A DNA stretch of 49,992 nucleotides, taken from contig PUKV01000252.1 in NCBI GenBank assembly GCA_003550645.1, forward strand, positions 1-49,992, read 5' to 3'. This document shows, one piece after another, positions 26,766 through 35,595 of this stretch. Made by a program: the position numbers and the translations under genes. The stretch comes from Syntrophomonadaceae bacterium. Its GTDB lineage: Bacteria > Bacillota > Dethiobacteria > DTU022. Each line of letters begins with the position of its first letter. Within the stretch, counting starts at the first letter, position 1. The notes below the pieces were generated by a model. The model did not search any database, was not told the origin of the DNA, and worked only from the letters and a program-made list of their open reading frames with translations.

Positions 26766-27653
26766 TCATGATGGCTTATTATTGTTCTTATTTGCTGCCT
26801 GTTCCTTTTTACTATGCTTATGCTGCAGCATTTCCCTGGTTAACCTGATATTTATCTCAATGTAATCCGGCTCCACAGTTTCATTTACTTCAGGATAAAA
26901 ACCGGAGCTCTTTATCACCTGGATCGCTTCCCTGATTGTATTTAAAACAATACGCATATCCCTGATGATTGGCTTAGAACCTTTGACCCTTTTTTGACTT
27001 TCTTTTTCACCGCTAATTCTTGCAATTCTATTTTCTGCCTGTTTTACTGTCAATCCACTCTGTCCTATTTCCTCAATCATTTTCAGCTGCTCTTCTTCAT
27101 TAACAAGCCTGAGCAGGGCCCGGGCATGTCTCTCTGAAAGATTATACTCCTGTAATTTTTCACGCACAGCCTCGGGCAATTTAAGCAGCCTTATTTTATT
27201 TGCTATTGTAGACTGGCTTTTCCCCAGTCTTTGGGCCAGGACTTCCTGGGTCAGGTTGAAGTTTTTCATCAGGCTTACATAACCATTGGCTTCTTCAATA
27301 ATATTTAAGTTTTCCCGCTGCAGGTTTTCAATCAAAGCAGTTGTGGCCATATCATTGTCGGTGAGGGTTTTGACTGCTGCCGAGATTTTTTTCCACCCCA
27401 GCTTTTTACAGGCAAGATATCGGCGTTCGCCAACTACCAGTTGATAACCGCTTCCAACCCTGCGCACAACAATAGGTTGAATTAATCCTGATGCTTTAAT
27501 TGACTGGGCCAGTTCGTCGATTTTTTCCTGGACTATTTCCCGCCTCGGTTGAAACGGGTTGGGTTTAATCCGATCAAGATCAATAGCCAGGACTTTATCT
27601 GTCGATGGTTCTATTTCTGCTGCCGTTAACTGTTGATGCATTTTTTCTGACAT
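26766..27653 (-). CDS. noc: ParB paralogue, nucleoid occlusion protein Noc
   Basis: A 295-residue ParB-family protein with [20 protein letters not shown], the nucleotide-binding [32 protein letters not shown], and the helix-turn-helix [27 protein letters not shown]. It is the second ParB here and lies between rsmG and parA, the position of Noc in Bacillus, so the Noc assignment is mainly positional. The first residues lack an obvious amphipathic membrane helix as in B. subtilis Noc, so membrane binding is uncertain. A parS-like palindrome lies about 50 bp upstream of the start. Confidence 0.82.
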   Translation of the reverse strand: MSEKMHQQLTAAEIEPSTDKVLAIDLDRIKPNPFQPRREIVQEKIDELAQSIKASGLIQPIVVRRVGSGYQLVVGERRYLACKKLGWKKISAAVKTLTDNDMATTALIENLQRENLNIIEEANGYVSLMKNFNLTQEVLAQRLGKSQSTIANKIRLLKLPEAVREKLQEYNLSERHARALLRLVNEEEQLKMIEEIGQSGLTVKQAENRIARISGEKESQKRVKGSKPIIRDMRIVLNTIREAIQVIKSSGFYPEVNETVEPDYIEINIRLTREMLQHKHSKKEQAANKNNNKPS

Positions 27654-27701
27654 TACCTCAACATCCTTTTCAAAGCTTTAATGGGGCAGGGTTTCTCAGC
27701 C

Positions 27702-27717
27702 TGTTTCACATGAAACC
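27702..27717. promoter_or_regulatory. parS-like palindrome upstream of noc
   Basis: TGTTTCACATGAAACC differs from the parS consensus at two positions. It lies about 50 bp upstream of the noc start. It could be a weaker ParB or Noc site, perhaps for autoregulation. This is inferred from sequence only. Confidence 0.6.
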
Positions 27718-27800
27718 CGGCAATTATATGTAGAGCCTGGAAGTGACTGATCAAAAAACTTATCACATCATTAAATTAGACAGTTCTTCGTTCTTTCCTT

Positions 27801-27848
27801 CAAATATATTTTTGTTCTTCCAAACATATTTTTGTTCTTCAAACATGA
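27801..27848. repeat. 20-bp tandem repeat, about 2.4 copies
   Basis: The unit CAAAYATATTTTTGTTCTTC occurs at 27801-27820 and 27821-27840 with one mismatch, followed by a partial third copy. It lies between rsmG and noc, within the probable noc leader or promoter region on the minus strand. Related TTCTTCGTTCTT bases precede it. Confidence 0.85.
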
Positions 27849-27878
27849 TCTTTTGAGAAGCGGGCCATTAGAACCCGT

Positions 27879-28610
27879 TTATTTCAAAGGCCTGCGGGCA
27901 GGGACACCCGCCCGGCGCGGGTATTTTAGGGGGGTTGCCCTGGTTTTCCTGATATTATAAAGCAGCCTCTGCTCACCGTCTTTCAATTCATAAGTCCACT
28001 CGGCTTCTAATACCCCACCGCATGCTGATAAAGCCTTAACAGCTTCCCGGGCTTCACCTTTCCCCTTCGGACCTTTATAAAATAGCGCCCGGCCGCCTTT
28101 TCTCAGCAGCGGCAGTGCCAGCTCCACCAGGACCGCCATTTCCGCTACAGCCTTACTCAAAACAAGGTCATACTGCTCCCGGTAGCCACTGCCCTGTCCG
28201 TATTCTTCCGCTCTTCCACACAGGACACATGCTTTTTCCAGGTTTAACTCATTGATCACATCACTCAAAAATGCAGCTTTCTTCCGGTTTGCATCCATCA
28301 AAAATAATTCTATTGAAGGCCTGCATATTTTAAGGGGTAAGCCAGGCAGCCCACCTCCACTGCCGAGGTCTACTATCTTTAAGCCGGGTTCGAGTGCAGT
28401 AACTTCCAAGATTTTGAGCGAATCATAAATCTGCTTCCATATAATCCCCTCCAAACTCTTTTCCCCGGTTAGCCTTAACTTGTTCAAGCCTTCATGCAGC
28501 AGCATGGCAAATTGAGCCACTTGCTTTTTCGTGATGGCATCAATAGTGCCTATGTTCAAATCCGTAAACATCTCTTCAATATGGGCTTGAACGCGTCCGG
28601 ACATAATCAC
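27879..28610 (-). CDS. rsmG: 16S rRNA (guanine527-N7)-methyltransferase RsmG
   Basis: A 243-residue SAM-dependent methyltransferase acting on G527 in the 530 loop of 16S rRNA. Loss confers low-level streptomycin resistance in other bacteria. Key motifs are the SAM site VDLGSGGGLPGLPLKI, FLMDANRKKAAFL, and VLSKAVAEMAVLVELALPLLRKGGRALFYKG. The ending KYPRRAGVPARRPL is typical of the family. The GTG start at 28610 has GGAG 5 nt upstream. It follows mnmE by 26 bp; mnmG (gidA), which usually lies between them, is absent. Confidence 0.95.
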   Translation of the reverse strand: MIMSGRVQAHIEEMFTDLNIGTIDAITKKQVAQFAMLLHEGLNKLRLTGEKSLEGIIWKQIYDSLKILEVTALEPGLKIVDLGSGGGLPGLPLKICRPSIELFLMDANRKKAAFLSDVINELNLEKACVLCGRAEEYGQGSGYREQYDLVLSKAVAEMAVLVELALPLLRKGGRALFYKGPKGKGEAREAVKALSACGGVLEAEWTYELKDGEQRLLYNIRKTRATPLKYPRRAGVPARRPLK

Positions 28611-28636
28611 TTAAGCTCCAATCATTTTAACACCGT

Positions 28637-30028
28637 TTATTTGCCCAGGCAAAATTCATTGAAAATCTTATCAAGTAAGTCTTCGTTAACCGTATCGCCT
28701 GTTATTTCTCCCAGCTTATACCAGGCATATTGCATTTCCAGGCTTACAATTTCCAGGGGCTGTTCCTTAACTGCCTGAATAGCCCTGTCTATATTCTCTA
28801 TTGCCTCACCAATAGCTTCTTCATGCCTGATTGACACCACAACGGGACTTTCACTAACCCATTCTTCCCCAAAGATGTGATCCAGTTCGGCAGTTACTGC
28901 TTCTTCAAGGTCATCTATACCGGCACCATGTACTGCAGATGTTTCAACAACTTTTACACCGGGATACCTGCTTTTTAAAGTATCCGGTTTTAATTTCTTT
29001 TTCAGATCGGTTTTATTAACCACTACAACCAGCCCCTGGCCTTCTTTTCTCATAGCAGCGATCTCTTCGTCCGCATTAGTCCAGTCTGCCGAACCGTCAA
29101 AGACCAGGATGACTAACCGCGCTTTTTCAGCTGCAGATCTGGATAAAAGAATCCCCTGCTTCTCAACCGGATCACAGGTGCCCTGGATGCCGGCGGTGTC
29201 TACCAGCCTGATGGGGTAACCACCCAGGTTCATATAGCCTTCCAGTATGTCCCGCGTTGTTCCGGGCACCTCATGAACTATTGCCCTTTGCTGCTGAAGC
29301 ATCGCATTTAACAATGACGATTTGCCCACATTCGGTTTTCCGATTATTGCTACAGAAACGCCTTCCTGGTAAGCCCTGTTTTTTTCCGCTCCACTAAGCA
29401 TTTTATTTAAGAATCCTTTTAACTCCCGCAACTGCTGTTTCAGTTCACTATAATCATATTCAGCCTCATCAAACTCATCCGGGTAATCAAATGATGCTTC
29501 CAGCGGCGCTCTTAGTGATATAATCTTATCCCTTGCTGTTTCCACATTATTCATCAGTTCACCTTGGAGACCCCTGGCCGCTATTTTTACCGCTTCTTCT
29601 GAACGGGCCCTGATCATATTTAATACTGCTTCAGCCTGGCTCAGATCAATTCTTCCATTCAGGAATGCTCTTTTAGTAAATTCCCCCGGCTCAGCCGTCC
29701 TCGCACCGGTTTCGAAAATCATATTTTGAACAGACCTTAAGGCAAAAATTCCACTATGGCAGTTCACTTCTACAATATCTTCTCTTGTATATGTTTTGGG
29801 GGCGGGCATAAATGAAACCAGCACTTCGTCAATGATATTATCCTGAAAATCTTTTATATGCCCGAAGTAAAGATGGCGAGGTTTTGGATAACCAGGCTCC
29901 TTTTTCCGGGGACAGGCAAATATCCTGTCAACTATTTTGAAGGCATCCGGTCCGCTGAGGCGGACTATACCTATCCCTCCCTCACCCAAAGGTGTGCTGA
30001 TTGCAACTATAGTATCATTTTCCCTCAC
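28637..30028 (-). CDS. mnmE: tRNA modification GTPase MnmE
   Basis: This 463-residue protein works with MnmG to add the carboxymethylaminomethyl group at U34 of tRNAs. It has an N-terminal tetrahydrofolate-binding domain (DTIVAISTPLGEGGIGIVRLSG), a helical domain, and an inserted G domain with GKPNVGKSSLLNAM, DTAGI and NKTDLKK. It ends with the catalytic C-terminal motif FNEFCLGK, whose Cys is conserved. I use GTG 30028, 6 nt after GGGGGA, rather than the TTG at 30049. Its partner MnmG is not in this window. Confidence 0.95.
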   Translation of the reverse strand: MRENDTIVAISTPLGEGGIGIVRLSGPDAFKIVDRIFACPRKKEPGYPKPRHLYFGHIKDFQDNIIDEVLVSFMPAPKTYTREDIVEVNCHSGIFALRSVQNMIFETGARTAEPGEFTKRAFLNGRIDLSQAEAVLNMIRARSEEAVKIAARGLQGELMNNVETARDKIISLRAPLEASFDYPDEFDEAEYDYSELKQQLRELKGFLNKMLSGAEKNRAYQEGVSVAIIGKPNVGKSSLLNAMLQQQRAIVHEVPGTTRDILEGYMNLGGYPIRLVDTAGIQGTCDPVEKQGILLSRSAAEKARLVILVFDGSADWTNADEEIAAMRKEGQGLVVVVNKTDLKKKLKPDTLKSRYPGVKVVETSAVHGAGIDDLEEAVTAELDHIFGEEWVSESPVVVSIRHEEAIGEAIENIDRAIQAVKEQPLEIVSLEMQYAWYKLGEITGDTVNEDLLDKIFNEFCLGK

Positions 30029-30060
30029 AAGGATTCCCCCATAAAGCAATTTGCTTCAAT

Positions 30061-30085
30061 AAAAAACCGCCCCGTGACGGGGCGG
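30061..30085 (-). terminator. Rho-independent terminator after jag
   Basis: A perfect 8-bp GC stem, CCGCCCCG/CGGGGCGG, with a TGA loop is followed on the minus strand by TTTTTT. It lies about 15 bp after the jag stop and separates the rpmH-rnpA-yidD-yidC-jag group from mnmE. Confidence 0.9.
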
Positions 30086-30100
30086 CGCCTGAAAAAATGT

Positions 30101-30721
30101 TTAACGTGGAACAATGACCACTTTCCGGTAAGGCTCTTCCCCGCTGCTGACCGTAGTTATCCCGGAATAATTCTGCAGGGCCAGGTGGATAACCCGTCTT
30201 TCCTGCGGTGTCATTGGTTCAAGCGCCTTTTCTGTTCCTTCTTCTTTTACTCTTCTGGCAACACTTTTAGCCAGCTGGACCAGGGTTTTTTCTCGCCTCT
30301 CCCTGTAATTTTCCACATCCAGGACAATCATCTTATTAAGCCCCAGAAACTGCCTCCGCAAAATTACGCCAACCAGGTACTGTATATCGCTGAGCGTTTT
30401 TCCCCGCCTGCCGATCAGGCTCCCAACATCTTCTCCATATACTGATACCTTCACTTTTTCTTCATCTTCTTCTACGATCACTTTGCCATCTATATTCATG
30501 TAAGATAGCATATCTTCCACATATTTCTTTACGTAATCTTCCGGCGTCTTTTCCGGCTTTACCAAAACACGCGCATCCTTGCTACCCAGCAAACCCAGCA
30601 ACCCCTGGTTTGGTTCCTCTTTAACTTCAATAACTGCATTATCCTTTTTTATACCAAGAGAAGCAAGGGCTTTATCAACAGCTTCATCGACGGTTTTCCC
30701 TGTTGCTTCAATCTCGCTCAT
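30101..30721 (-). CDS. jag: RNA-binding protein Jag/KhpB (SpoIIIJ-associated)
   Basis: 206 residues in three parts. These are a Jag_N domain (EIEATGKTVDEAVDKALASLGI), a type II KH domain (IGRRGKTLSDIQYLVGVILRR), and an R3H domain (REKTLVQLAKSVARRVKEEG, ending EPMTPQERRVIHLALQ). KhpB binds RNA with KhpA and affects cell elongation in Streptococcus. The start overlaps the yidC stop by 4 bp. A strong terminator follows. Confidence 0.94.
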   Translation of the reverse strand: MSEIEATGKTVDEAVDKALASLGIKKDNAVIEVKEEPNQGLLGLLGSKDARVLVKPEKTPEDYVKKYVEDMLSYMNIDGKVIVEEDEEKVKVSVYGEDVGSLIGRRGKTLSDIQYLVGVILRRQFLGLNKMIVLDVENYRERREKTLVQLAKSVARRVKEEGTEKALEPMTPQERRVIHLALQNYSGITTVSSGEEPYRKVVIVPR

Positions 30722-31659
30722 TTCTTACCCTTCCCTTTTTTCTTTTTTTTAGTTTTTCCATCCCTGTCCACGGCATTTCCGCCTTCTTTTCCTCCTGCTT
30801 CAGCTTTAATTTCATCCTCTTTATTTGAGCTCACCTTAAAAAAGTCTGCTTCCTTTTCTTTCTTTTCTTTCTTTACTTTCTTTTCTTTCTTTCCCTCGCC
30901 CTTTTCCTTCGATGCTTTTTTGGTTTCTGCTTCATTCTTGATGTCTTCATCTTTAACCCTGGCCTTTATTTCAATATCTTTTCCTTCTTTTTTGCTATCC
31001 AGGTAGTTGATAAATTGATGCTGACCGATTGAGAATAAATTGTTCATAGTCCAGTAGATCACCAGGCCCACCGGGAAGCCGAAGCTGAAAACGGTAATCA
31101 TGGCCGGCATCATATATACCATCATTTTCTGGCTGCTGTCTGCAGGCATTGACATCTTTGAATACAGGAATGTTGTGCCGCCTGCTATTAGAGGAAATAT
31201 ATAATAGATGCTGATCTGGCTGATGAAGTTATCAAACCCGATGTTAGGAACAGCCATCAAGTCAATAAACTCCGCACTCTGAAACAAATACCTGTTTATT
31301 TCTTCCATATTCAAAAAATGATCCGGTTCCCTCAGGATGCGGAAGATGCCAATCAAGATTGGGAATTGAACCAGCAGCGGCAAGCATCCGGCCAGGGGGT
31401 TCATTTTATTTTCCTTCATAAATTCACTCATGGCCTGGTTCTGTTTTTGCTTGTCATCCTTATATTTCTGCTGGATTTTTTTAATTTCAGGCTGGAGCTT
31501 CTGCATTCTTCTCGTGGTCTGGATTTGTTTGTTATTTAATGGAAAAGTAATCAGCTTTACAATCATGGTTAAGATTATAATTGCTGCTCCAAAATTTGGT
31601 ATAAATGCATATATAAAGGTTATGACTTCGCTGAATACTTCAGCTATGGCATCTATCAT
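30718..31659 (-). CDS. yidC: Membrane protein insertase YidC/OxaI (SpoIIIJ)
   Basis: A 313-residue five-TM insertase. The first TM carries FGAAIIILTMIVKLITFPLN, followed by the cytoplasmic coiled loop (QTTRRMQKLQPEIKKIQQKYKDD) and NPLAGCLPLLVQFPILIGIFRIL. Unlike B. subtilis SpoIIIJ there is no N-terminal lipoprotein signal with a cysteine. The cytoplasmic C-terminal tail (about residues 230-313) is very rich in Lys and Glu (GEGKKEKKVKKEKKEKEADF, ending KKKKKGKGKK), fitting a ribosome-binding tail. The gene lies in the rpmH-rnpA-yidD-yidC-jag order. Confidence 0.95.
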   Translation of the reverse strand: MIDAIAEVFSEVITFIYAFIPNFGAAIIILTMIVKLITFPLNNKQIQTTRRMQKLQPEIKKIQQKYKDDKQKQNQAMSEFMKENKMNPLAGCLPLLVQFPILIGIFRILREPDHFLNMEEINRYLFQSAEFIDLMAVPNIGFDNFISQISIYYIFPLIAGGTTFLYSKMSMPADSSQKMMVYMMPAMITVFSFGFPVGLVIYWTMNNLFSIGQHQFINYLDSKKEGKDIEIKARVKDEDIKNEAETKKASKEKGEGKKEKKVKKEKKEKEADFFKVSSNKEDEIKAEAGGKEGGNAVDRDGKTKKKKKGKGKK

Positions 31660-31682
31660 TAAACGTTCCTCCTTACCAAGGT

Positions 31683-31946
31683 TTATTCTACTGGATGATA
31701 ACCGCCAGGATTAAATGGGTGGCAGCTCAGTATTCTTTTTAAACCCATGAAAAGTCCCTTTAAAAATCCATATTTGCAGACAGCTTCGTAAGTATACTGT
31801 GAACAGGAGGGATAAAATCTGCATACCTGAGGTTTTATAGGAGAAATAAATAGCCTGTAAAACCTGATCAGTGCCAGGCACATTATGGTTACCGGGCGCT
31901 CGGCTGCTTTAAGTGTTTTTTCTGCAGCAATTTTCCTTTCCGGCAT
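31683..31946 (-). CDS. yidD: Membrane protein insertion efficiency factor YidD
   Basis: A small membrane-associated protein with the diagnostic [31 protein letters not shown] and [19 protein letters not shown]; the three Cys residues are conserved. It assists YidC insertion. The ORF-track start at 31946 (87 residues) has AAGGAG 11 nt upstream and overlaps rnpA by 58 bp in another frame. Family homology begins at M22 (ATG 31883, 66 residues), just after the rnpA stop. The longer form is kept because of its ribosome site, but the start is uncertain. Confidence 0.92.
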   Translation of the reverse strand: MPERKIAAEKTLKAAERPVTIMCLALIRFYRLFISPIKPQVCRFYPSCSQYTYEAVCKYGFLKGLFMGLKRILSCHPFNPGGYHPVE

Positions 31947-32242
31947 AGATTAAACAGCTCCTTGCACGCTTCATGAAACGTAACATCTACTGCCGGTTTT
32001 CGTGCGATCAAAATAAAATCATAGCCCTTTTTTAACTGATCTTCTACCTTATAGAAAGCTTCCCTGTAAATTCGCCTGATTCTATTTCTGACAACACTTT
32101 TACCAACTTTTTTACTGATTGAAAACCCTATACGATTAAAATCAATGCCATTTGGGCAGTAATATAGGACGATATTTCTTGATACCACCGTCCTGCCGTT
32201 ACGATACACCCATTTAAATTCCCAGTTTTTTTTAAGCCTCAA
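31889..32242 (-). CDS. rnpA: Ribonuclease P protein component
   Basis: A 117-residue basic protein that assists the RNase P RNA in removing tRNA 5' leaders. Signatures are the central RNR motif [17 protein letters not shown] and the first strand [26 protein letters not shown]. The start is TTG 32242 with AGGG 6 nt upstream. It follows rpmH by 17 bp and overlaps yidD. The RNase P RNA gene is not in this window. Confidence 0.95.
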   Translation of the reverse strand: MRLKKNWEFKWVYRNGRTVVSRNIVLYYCPNGIDFNRIGFSISKKVGKSVVRNRIRRIYREAFYKVEDQLKKGYDFILIARKPAVDVTFHEACKELFNLCRKGKLLQKKHLKQPSAR

Positions 32243-32259
32243 AGATTACCCTGAACCTT

Positions 32260-32394
32260 TCAAGCACTTAATTGTTTCCTGTTCTTCTTCCTTCTTCTCC
32301 TGATAACCTGCCTACCGGCCTGTGTCCTCATTCTTTTAAGGAAGCCGTGGTTTCTTTTCCGTTTTCTTTTTTTCGGTTGATAAGTTCTTTTCAT
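32260..32394 (-). CDS. rpmH: 50S ribosomal protein L34 (absent from ORF track)
   Basis: A 44-residue highly basic protein, too short for the ORF track. Translation of the minus strand gives [20 protein letters not shown], then [20 protein letters not shown] and QLSA, an unmistakable L34. It sits immediately before rnpA, the universal bacterial order, and marks the left border of oriC. Its promoter probably lies in the AT-rich region to the right, divergent from dnaA. Confidence 0.97.
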   Translation of the reverse strand: MKRTYQPKKRKRKRNHGFLKRMRTQAGRQVIRRRRKKNRKQLSA

Positions 32395-32766
32395 GATTCA
32401 CAAACCCCTTCTATGTTCATTCTGAATCAAAGGAAATTATACAGTAATTAAAGCAAGGGTGTCAAGCAAACAAAATGCCTTTAAAGCTTACAATTTAGTT
32501 TCTTTAAGCAGTCTTCAAATATGCAGATAACTCAGGCTAAGGATTTACGTTATTTTTTGTTTACAAGGCTTTGCCTTACTAAAACAGCACTTTCCTTGTT
32601 CTTTTACCGGTAGATTTTCTTTGCAGTTGCTGTGGATATCTGTTAATATGTTTTTAAAAAGCAGAGATAATGTTAAATATAATTATAGTTATCCACAGGT
32701 TATGTTGATAACTAGCATTATTGTTAATAACTCGCCAATTTCTTGCTCCTGTAGGAGGGTTTTTTT
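32395..32766. other. oriC: oriC, left part: DnaA boxes between rpmH and dnaA
   Basis: This 372-bp AT-rich spacer separates divergent rpmH and dnaA. A perfect DnaA box TTATCCACA lies at 32689-32697, a near-perfect inverted box (TGTGGATAT) at 32631-32639, and TGTTGATAA (inverted TTATCAACA) at 32704-32712. It therefore matches the upstream box cluster of Bacillus-type bipartite origins, and probably also holds the dnaA promoter. All genes on either side point away from it. Confidence 0.9.
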
Positions 32767-34194
32767 ATGAACAGCCAATTACATGAAACCTGGCAATTAA
32801 TCCTTTCTGAACTGAGCAAGGAATTAAATAAGCCCAGCTTTGAAACCTGGTTCAACCTCTCCAGGCCTGTTTCACTGGAAAACAACCGCCTGGTAGTTGA
32901 AGTCCCCAACGACTTCACCAAGGAATGGTTTGAAACAAGATACCAAACCCAAATAGTTAATGCTTTAAAAGCAATTACCGGTGAAAACTATAGTGTCAAT
33001 TTTATTATTGCAGCCGACCTTGAAGATAAAGATGAATTTGAACTACTCGGTGATTTAAGCCAACCCCGGCAGGTTCTTAAGTCATCTTCGGATGCTCCAC
33101 AGCAGCTTGCCCAGAGCAGTCATAACAATCCCCACGATAGCAATGAAGTTCATTTAAAAAACAAATTCATATCCAGTTTTAACCCCCGCTATACCTTTGA
33201 TACTTTTGTGGTAGGTTCTTGTAACCGCCTCTCTCATGCTGCCTCACAGGCCGTTGCAGAGAGCCCGGCCCGTGCTTATAATCCCCTGTTTATTTACGGA
33301 GGAGTCGGTCTTGGCAAAACACACCTCCTGCATGCCATCGGTCAATACACTCTTATTAAGCATGGTTTCACCCGGGTGTTTTACTTTTCTTCTGAAAAAT
33401 TTACCAATGAGTTCATTAATTCAATCCGTGATAACAAAACCCTCGATTTCAGGAATAAATACCGGAACATGGATATCCTTTTGATTGACGATGTCCAGTT
33501 TTTAGCAGGTAAAGAACAAACCCAGGAAGAGTTTTTCCATACCTTTAATGCTCTCCATGATAACAACCGCCAGATTATTATTTCCAGCGACAGGCCCCCT
33601 AAAGAAATCCCCACCCTTGAAGACCGCCTACGTTCCCGGTTCGAATGGGGCTTAATTACCGATCTTCAACCCCCCGACCTTGAAACCAGGACGGCAATTT
33701 TAAAGAAAAAAGCCCTGTCCGACGGTATCGATATACCGGACCAGGTTATTCAATACATTGCTGAAAAAATTGTTACCAACATTCGTGAACTCGAGGGGGC
33801 TTTAATTCGCATTGTTGCCTATGCTTCACTTTCAGAGTCACCGGTAACCCTCGAATTGACCGAAGCGGCTTTACAGGATATCATCTTCCCCCGCCAGAAA
33901 AATATAACTATCAAAAACGTGATTCAAGCTACTGCAGATGGGTTCAATATCAAACCGGAAGAAATTAAATCGAAGAAAAGAACCCAAAATATTGCCCTCA
34001 CCAGGCAGGTTGCCATGTATCTTTGCCGCATGCTAACAGACCTTTCTCTTCCGAAAATTGGAGAAGAATTCGGCGGCCGGGATCACACCACGGTTTTGCA
34101 TGCGTTTAAAAAAATCGAGGAAATGATTGCCAACGACAGTGATTTTAAACACCGTATTGAATTAATCAAAAATAATATTCTTGATAATTCCTGA
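32767..34194 (+). CDS. dnaA: Chromosomal replication initiator DnaA
   Basis: 475 residues. Domain I (about 1-85) mediates oligomerisation. A variable linker follows. AAA+ domain III has Walker A GGVGLGKTHLLHAIG, Walker B ILLIDDVQFLAGKEQTQEEFFHTFN and sensor SSDRPPKEIPTLEDRLRSRFEWGLI. Domain IV ends with the DNA-binding signature GGRDHTTVLHAFKKIEE. GGAGGG precedes the ATG. It melts oriC and is probably autoregulated by the DnaA boxes upstream. It is followed by the second box cluster and dnaN. Confidence 0.97.
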   Translation: MNSQLHETWQLILSELSKELNKPSFETWFNLSRPVSLENNRLVVEVPNDFTKEWFETRYQTQIVNALKAITGENYSVNFIIAADLEDKDEFELLGDLSQPRQVLKSSSDAPQQLAQSSHNNPHDSNEVHLKNKFISSFNPRYTFDTFVVGSCNRLSHAASQAVAESPARAYNPLFIYGGVGLGKTHLLHAIGQYTLIKHGFTRVFYFSSEKFTNEFINSIRDNKTLDFRNKYRNMDILLIDDVQFLAGKEQTQEEFFHTFNALHDNNRQIIISSDRPPKEIPTLEDRLRSRFEWGLITDLQPPDLETRTAILKKKALSDGIDIPDQVIQYIAEKIVTNIRELEGALIRIVAYASLSESPVTLELTEAALQDIIFPRQKNITIKNVIQATADGFNIKPEEIKSKKRTQNIALTRQVAMYLCRMLTDLSLPKIGEEFGGRDHTTVLHAFKKIEEMIANDSDFKHRIELIKNNILDNS

Positions 34195-34464
34195 ACAACA
34201 TGTAGATAAGCTGTGTTTATCTAGTGTTCTTTATTTTATCACCATGCTTGACCTGATCTTTGAACAGCATTTTAATAGGTTGTCCACATTTTTTGTGTCG
34301 CCGCTTTTTTATTTTAAGCCTATTTCATTATCCTTTCGGTGTAAATAATATCTTATCAACAGAATACACATCTTTTACTACTGGTACTTGTTTTATATAT
34401 ATGTTTAATTAAAATCTATTTGTTAAGAAAAGATGTTAACAATTTTTTGAGGGAGGGTTCTTCT
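34195..34464. other. oriC: oriC, right part: DnaA boxes and AT-rich unwinding region
   Basis: This 270-bp spacer between dnaA and dnaN holds TGTAGATAA (34201-34209, inverted), TTGTCCACA (34280-34288) and TTATCAACA (34353-34361). Each differs from the DnaA consensus by one base. It is followed by a strongly AT-rich stretch (about 34385-34450, TTTTATATATATGTTTAATT). By analogy with B. subtilis this is the unwinding element where the fork opens. Confidence 0.85.
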
Positions 34465-35574
34465 ATGCAAATAACAACAAATTCTGGAGAGCTATACAAA
34501 TGCCTTGATACCGTAGAAAAAGCTTTACCGGTCCGTTCTACAGTCCCTATGATAAATAGTATTTTATTTGAGGTTCAACCGGACGCCCTGGTTTTTTCAT
34601 CTACCAACTTAGAAATGGCAATCAGAGTTAGCATCGATTATGCCGGCGATGACACCGGAAAAATACTTTTACCTCCCAAAATTGTAGATATTATGCGATA
34701 CTTTCCGGTTTCTGAGGTCAATTTACATATAAACTGGGATAACTACAGGGTTGATCTTACTGGTGGGACAGCTCACTTTAACCTCAACGGTGCTGATGCT
34801 TATGATTACCCTACCGCCGTATTCGGCCAACCGGATCCCGACAGCGGCTTTTCAATTGGGCAGCAGCGCTTTAAAAAGATTTTAAGGTCGGTTATTTTTG
34901 CCGCTTCTGCTGAAGAAACCCGCCCGGCGTTTAATGGTGTTCTATTTGCTTTCGATGGCCCAAAATTAACTTTAACTGCTTCAGATACATACCGCCTGGT
35001 TGTTAAAGAAATCCAGGACGATAGCTGGTCTTTTGAGGAAAGAAAGTGCCTGGTTCCAGCCCGGGTGATGCGGGAATTTTTGAGAATCGTTGAAGATAGT
35101 GAAAAGGAAGTTTTAATAGGTTTGGATAATAAAACGATTGCCTTCAATTTTGACAGCATTAATTTTACCTCCCGCCTGCTTGAGGAAAAATACCCGGATG
35201 TTAGCGGTGTTATACCAGGTTCATATAAAACCAGGGTTAAGATTGAACGAAAAGGATTTGAAGAGGTGATCAGCAGGGCCGCCTTGCTTGCGGAGGGTAA
35301 GAACCAGGCTGTTAACCTCATTTTAAATAATAACCAGCTGGAAGCAAAAGTTTCCGGGCAGGAAGGAAGTATGGAGGAATTAATACCGGTTGAACAGGAC
35401 GGTGAAAACATAGACCTGCATGTTAACACCCGTTTTGTGCTGGATATTTTAAAAATACTGGAGGAAAAAGAAGTACTGATTGATTTCCATGGAAACGACG
35501 GCCCCCTCATTTTTAGGCTGGTTGATGATCAGAGCTTTCTTTACCTGGTTCTACCGATCAAAAAAATTAACTGA
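34465..35574 (+). CDS. dnaN: DNA polymerase III beta subunit (sliding clamp)
   Basis: A 369-residue clamp of three repeated domains that dimerises around DNA and tethers polymerase. Recognisable segments are the N-terminal MQITTNSGELYKCLDTVEKA, VRSTVPMINSILFEV, the DTYRLVVKEI strand of domain 2, and the C-terminal FLYLVLPIKKIN that forms part of the partner-binding groove. The ORF track starts 15 codons early. ATG 34465 has GGGAGGG 7 nt upstream and matches the family start. Confidence 0.96.
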   Translation: MQITTNSGELYKCLDTVEKALPVRSTVPMINSILFEVQPDALVFSSTNLEMAIRVSIDYAGDDTGKILLPPKIVDIMRYFPVSEVNLHINWDNYRVDLTGGTAHFNLNGADAYDYPTAVFGQPDPDSGFSIGQQRFKKILRSVIFAASAEETRPAFNGVLFAFDGPKLTLTASDTYRLVVKEIQDDSWSFEERKCLVPARVMREFLRIVEDSEKEVLIGLDNKTIAFNFDSINFTSRLLEEKYPDVSGVIPGSYKTRVKIERKGFEEVISRAALLAEGKNQAVNLILNNNQLEAKVSGQEGSMEELIPVEQDGENIDLHVNTRFVLDILKILEEKEVLIDFHGNDGPLIFRLVDDQSFLYLVLPIKKIN

Positions 35575-35595
35575 ATCTTCTGCGGGGGTCTTTAA

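Noticed and set aside
27801-27848. Tandem repeat as a possible CRISPR array
   Set aside because: Units are directly adjacent with no spacers and only about 2.4 copies; no cas genes are present.
34806-35510. 234-aa minus-strand ORF
   Set aside because: Antisense to dnaN with Ser/Leu-rich shadow composition and no ribosome site.
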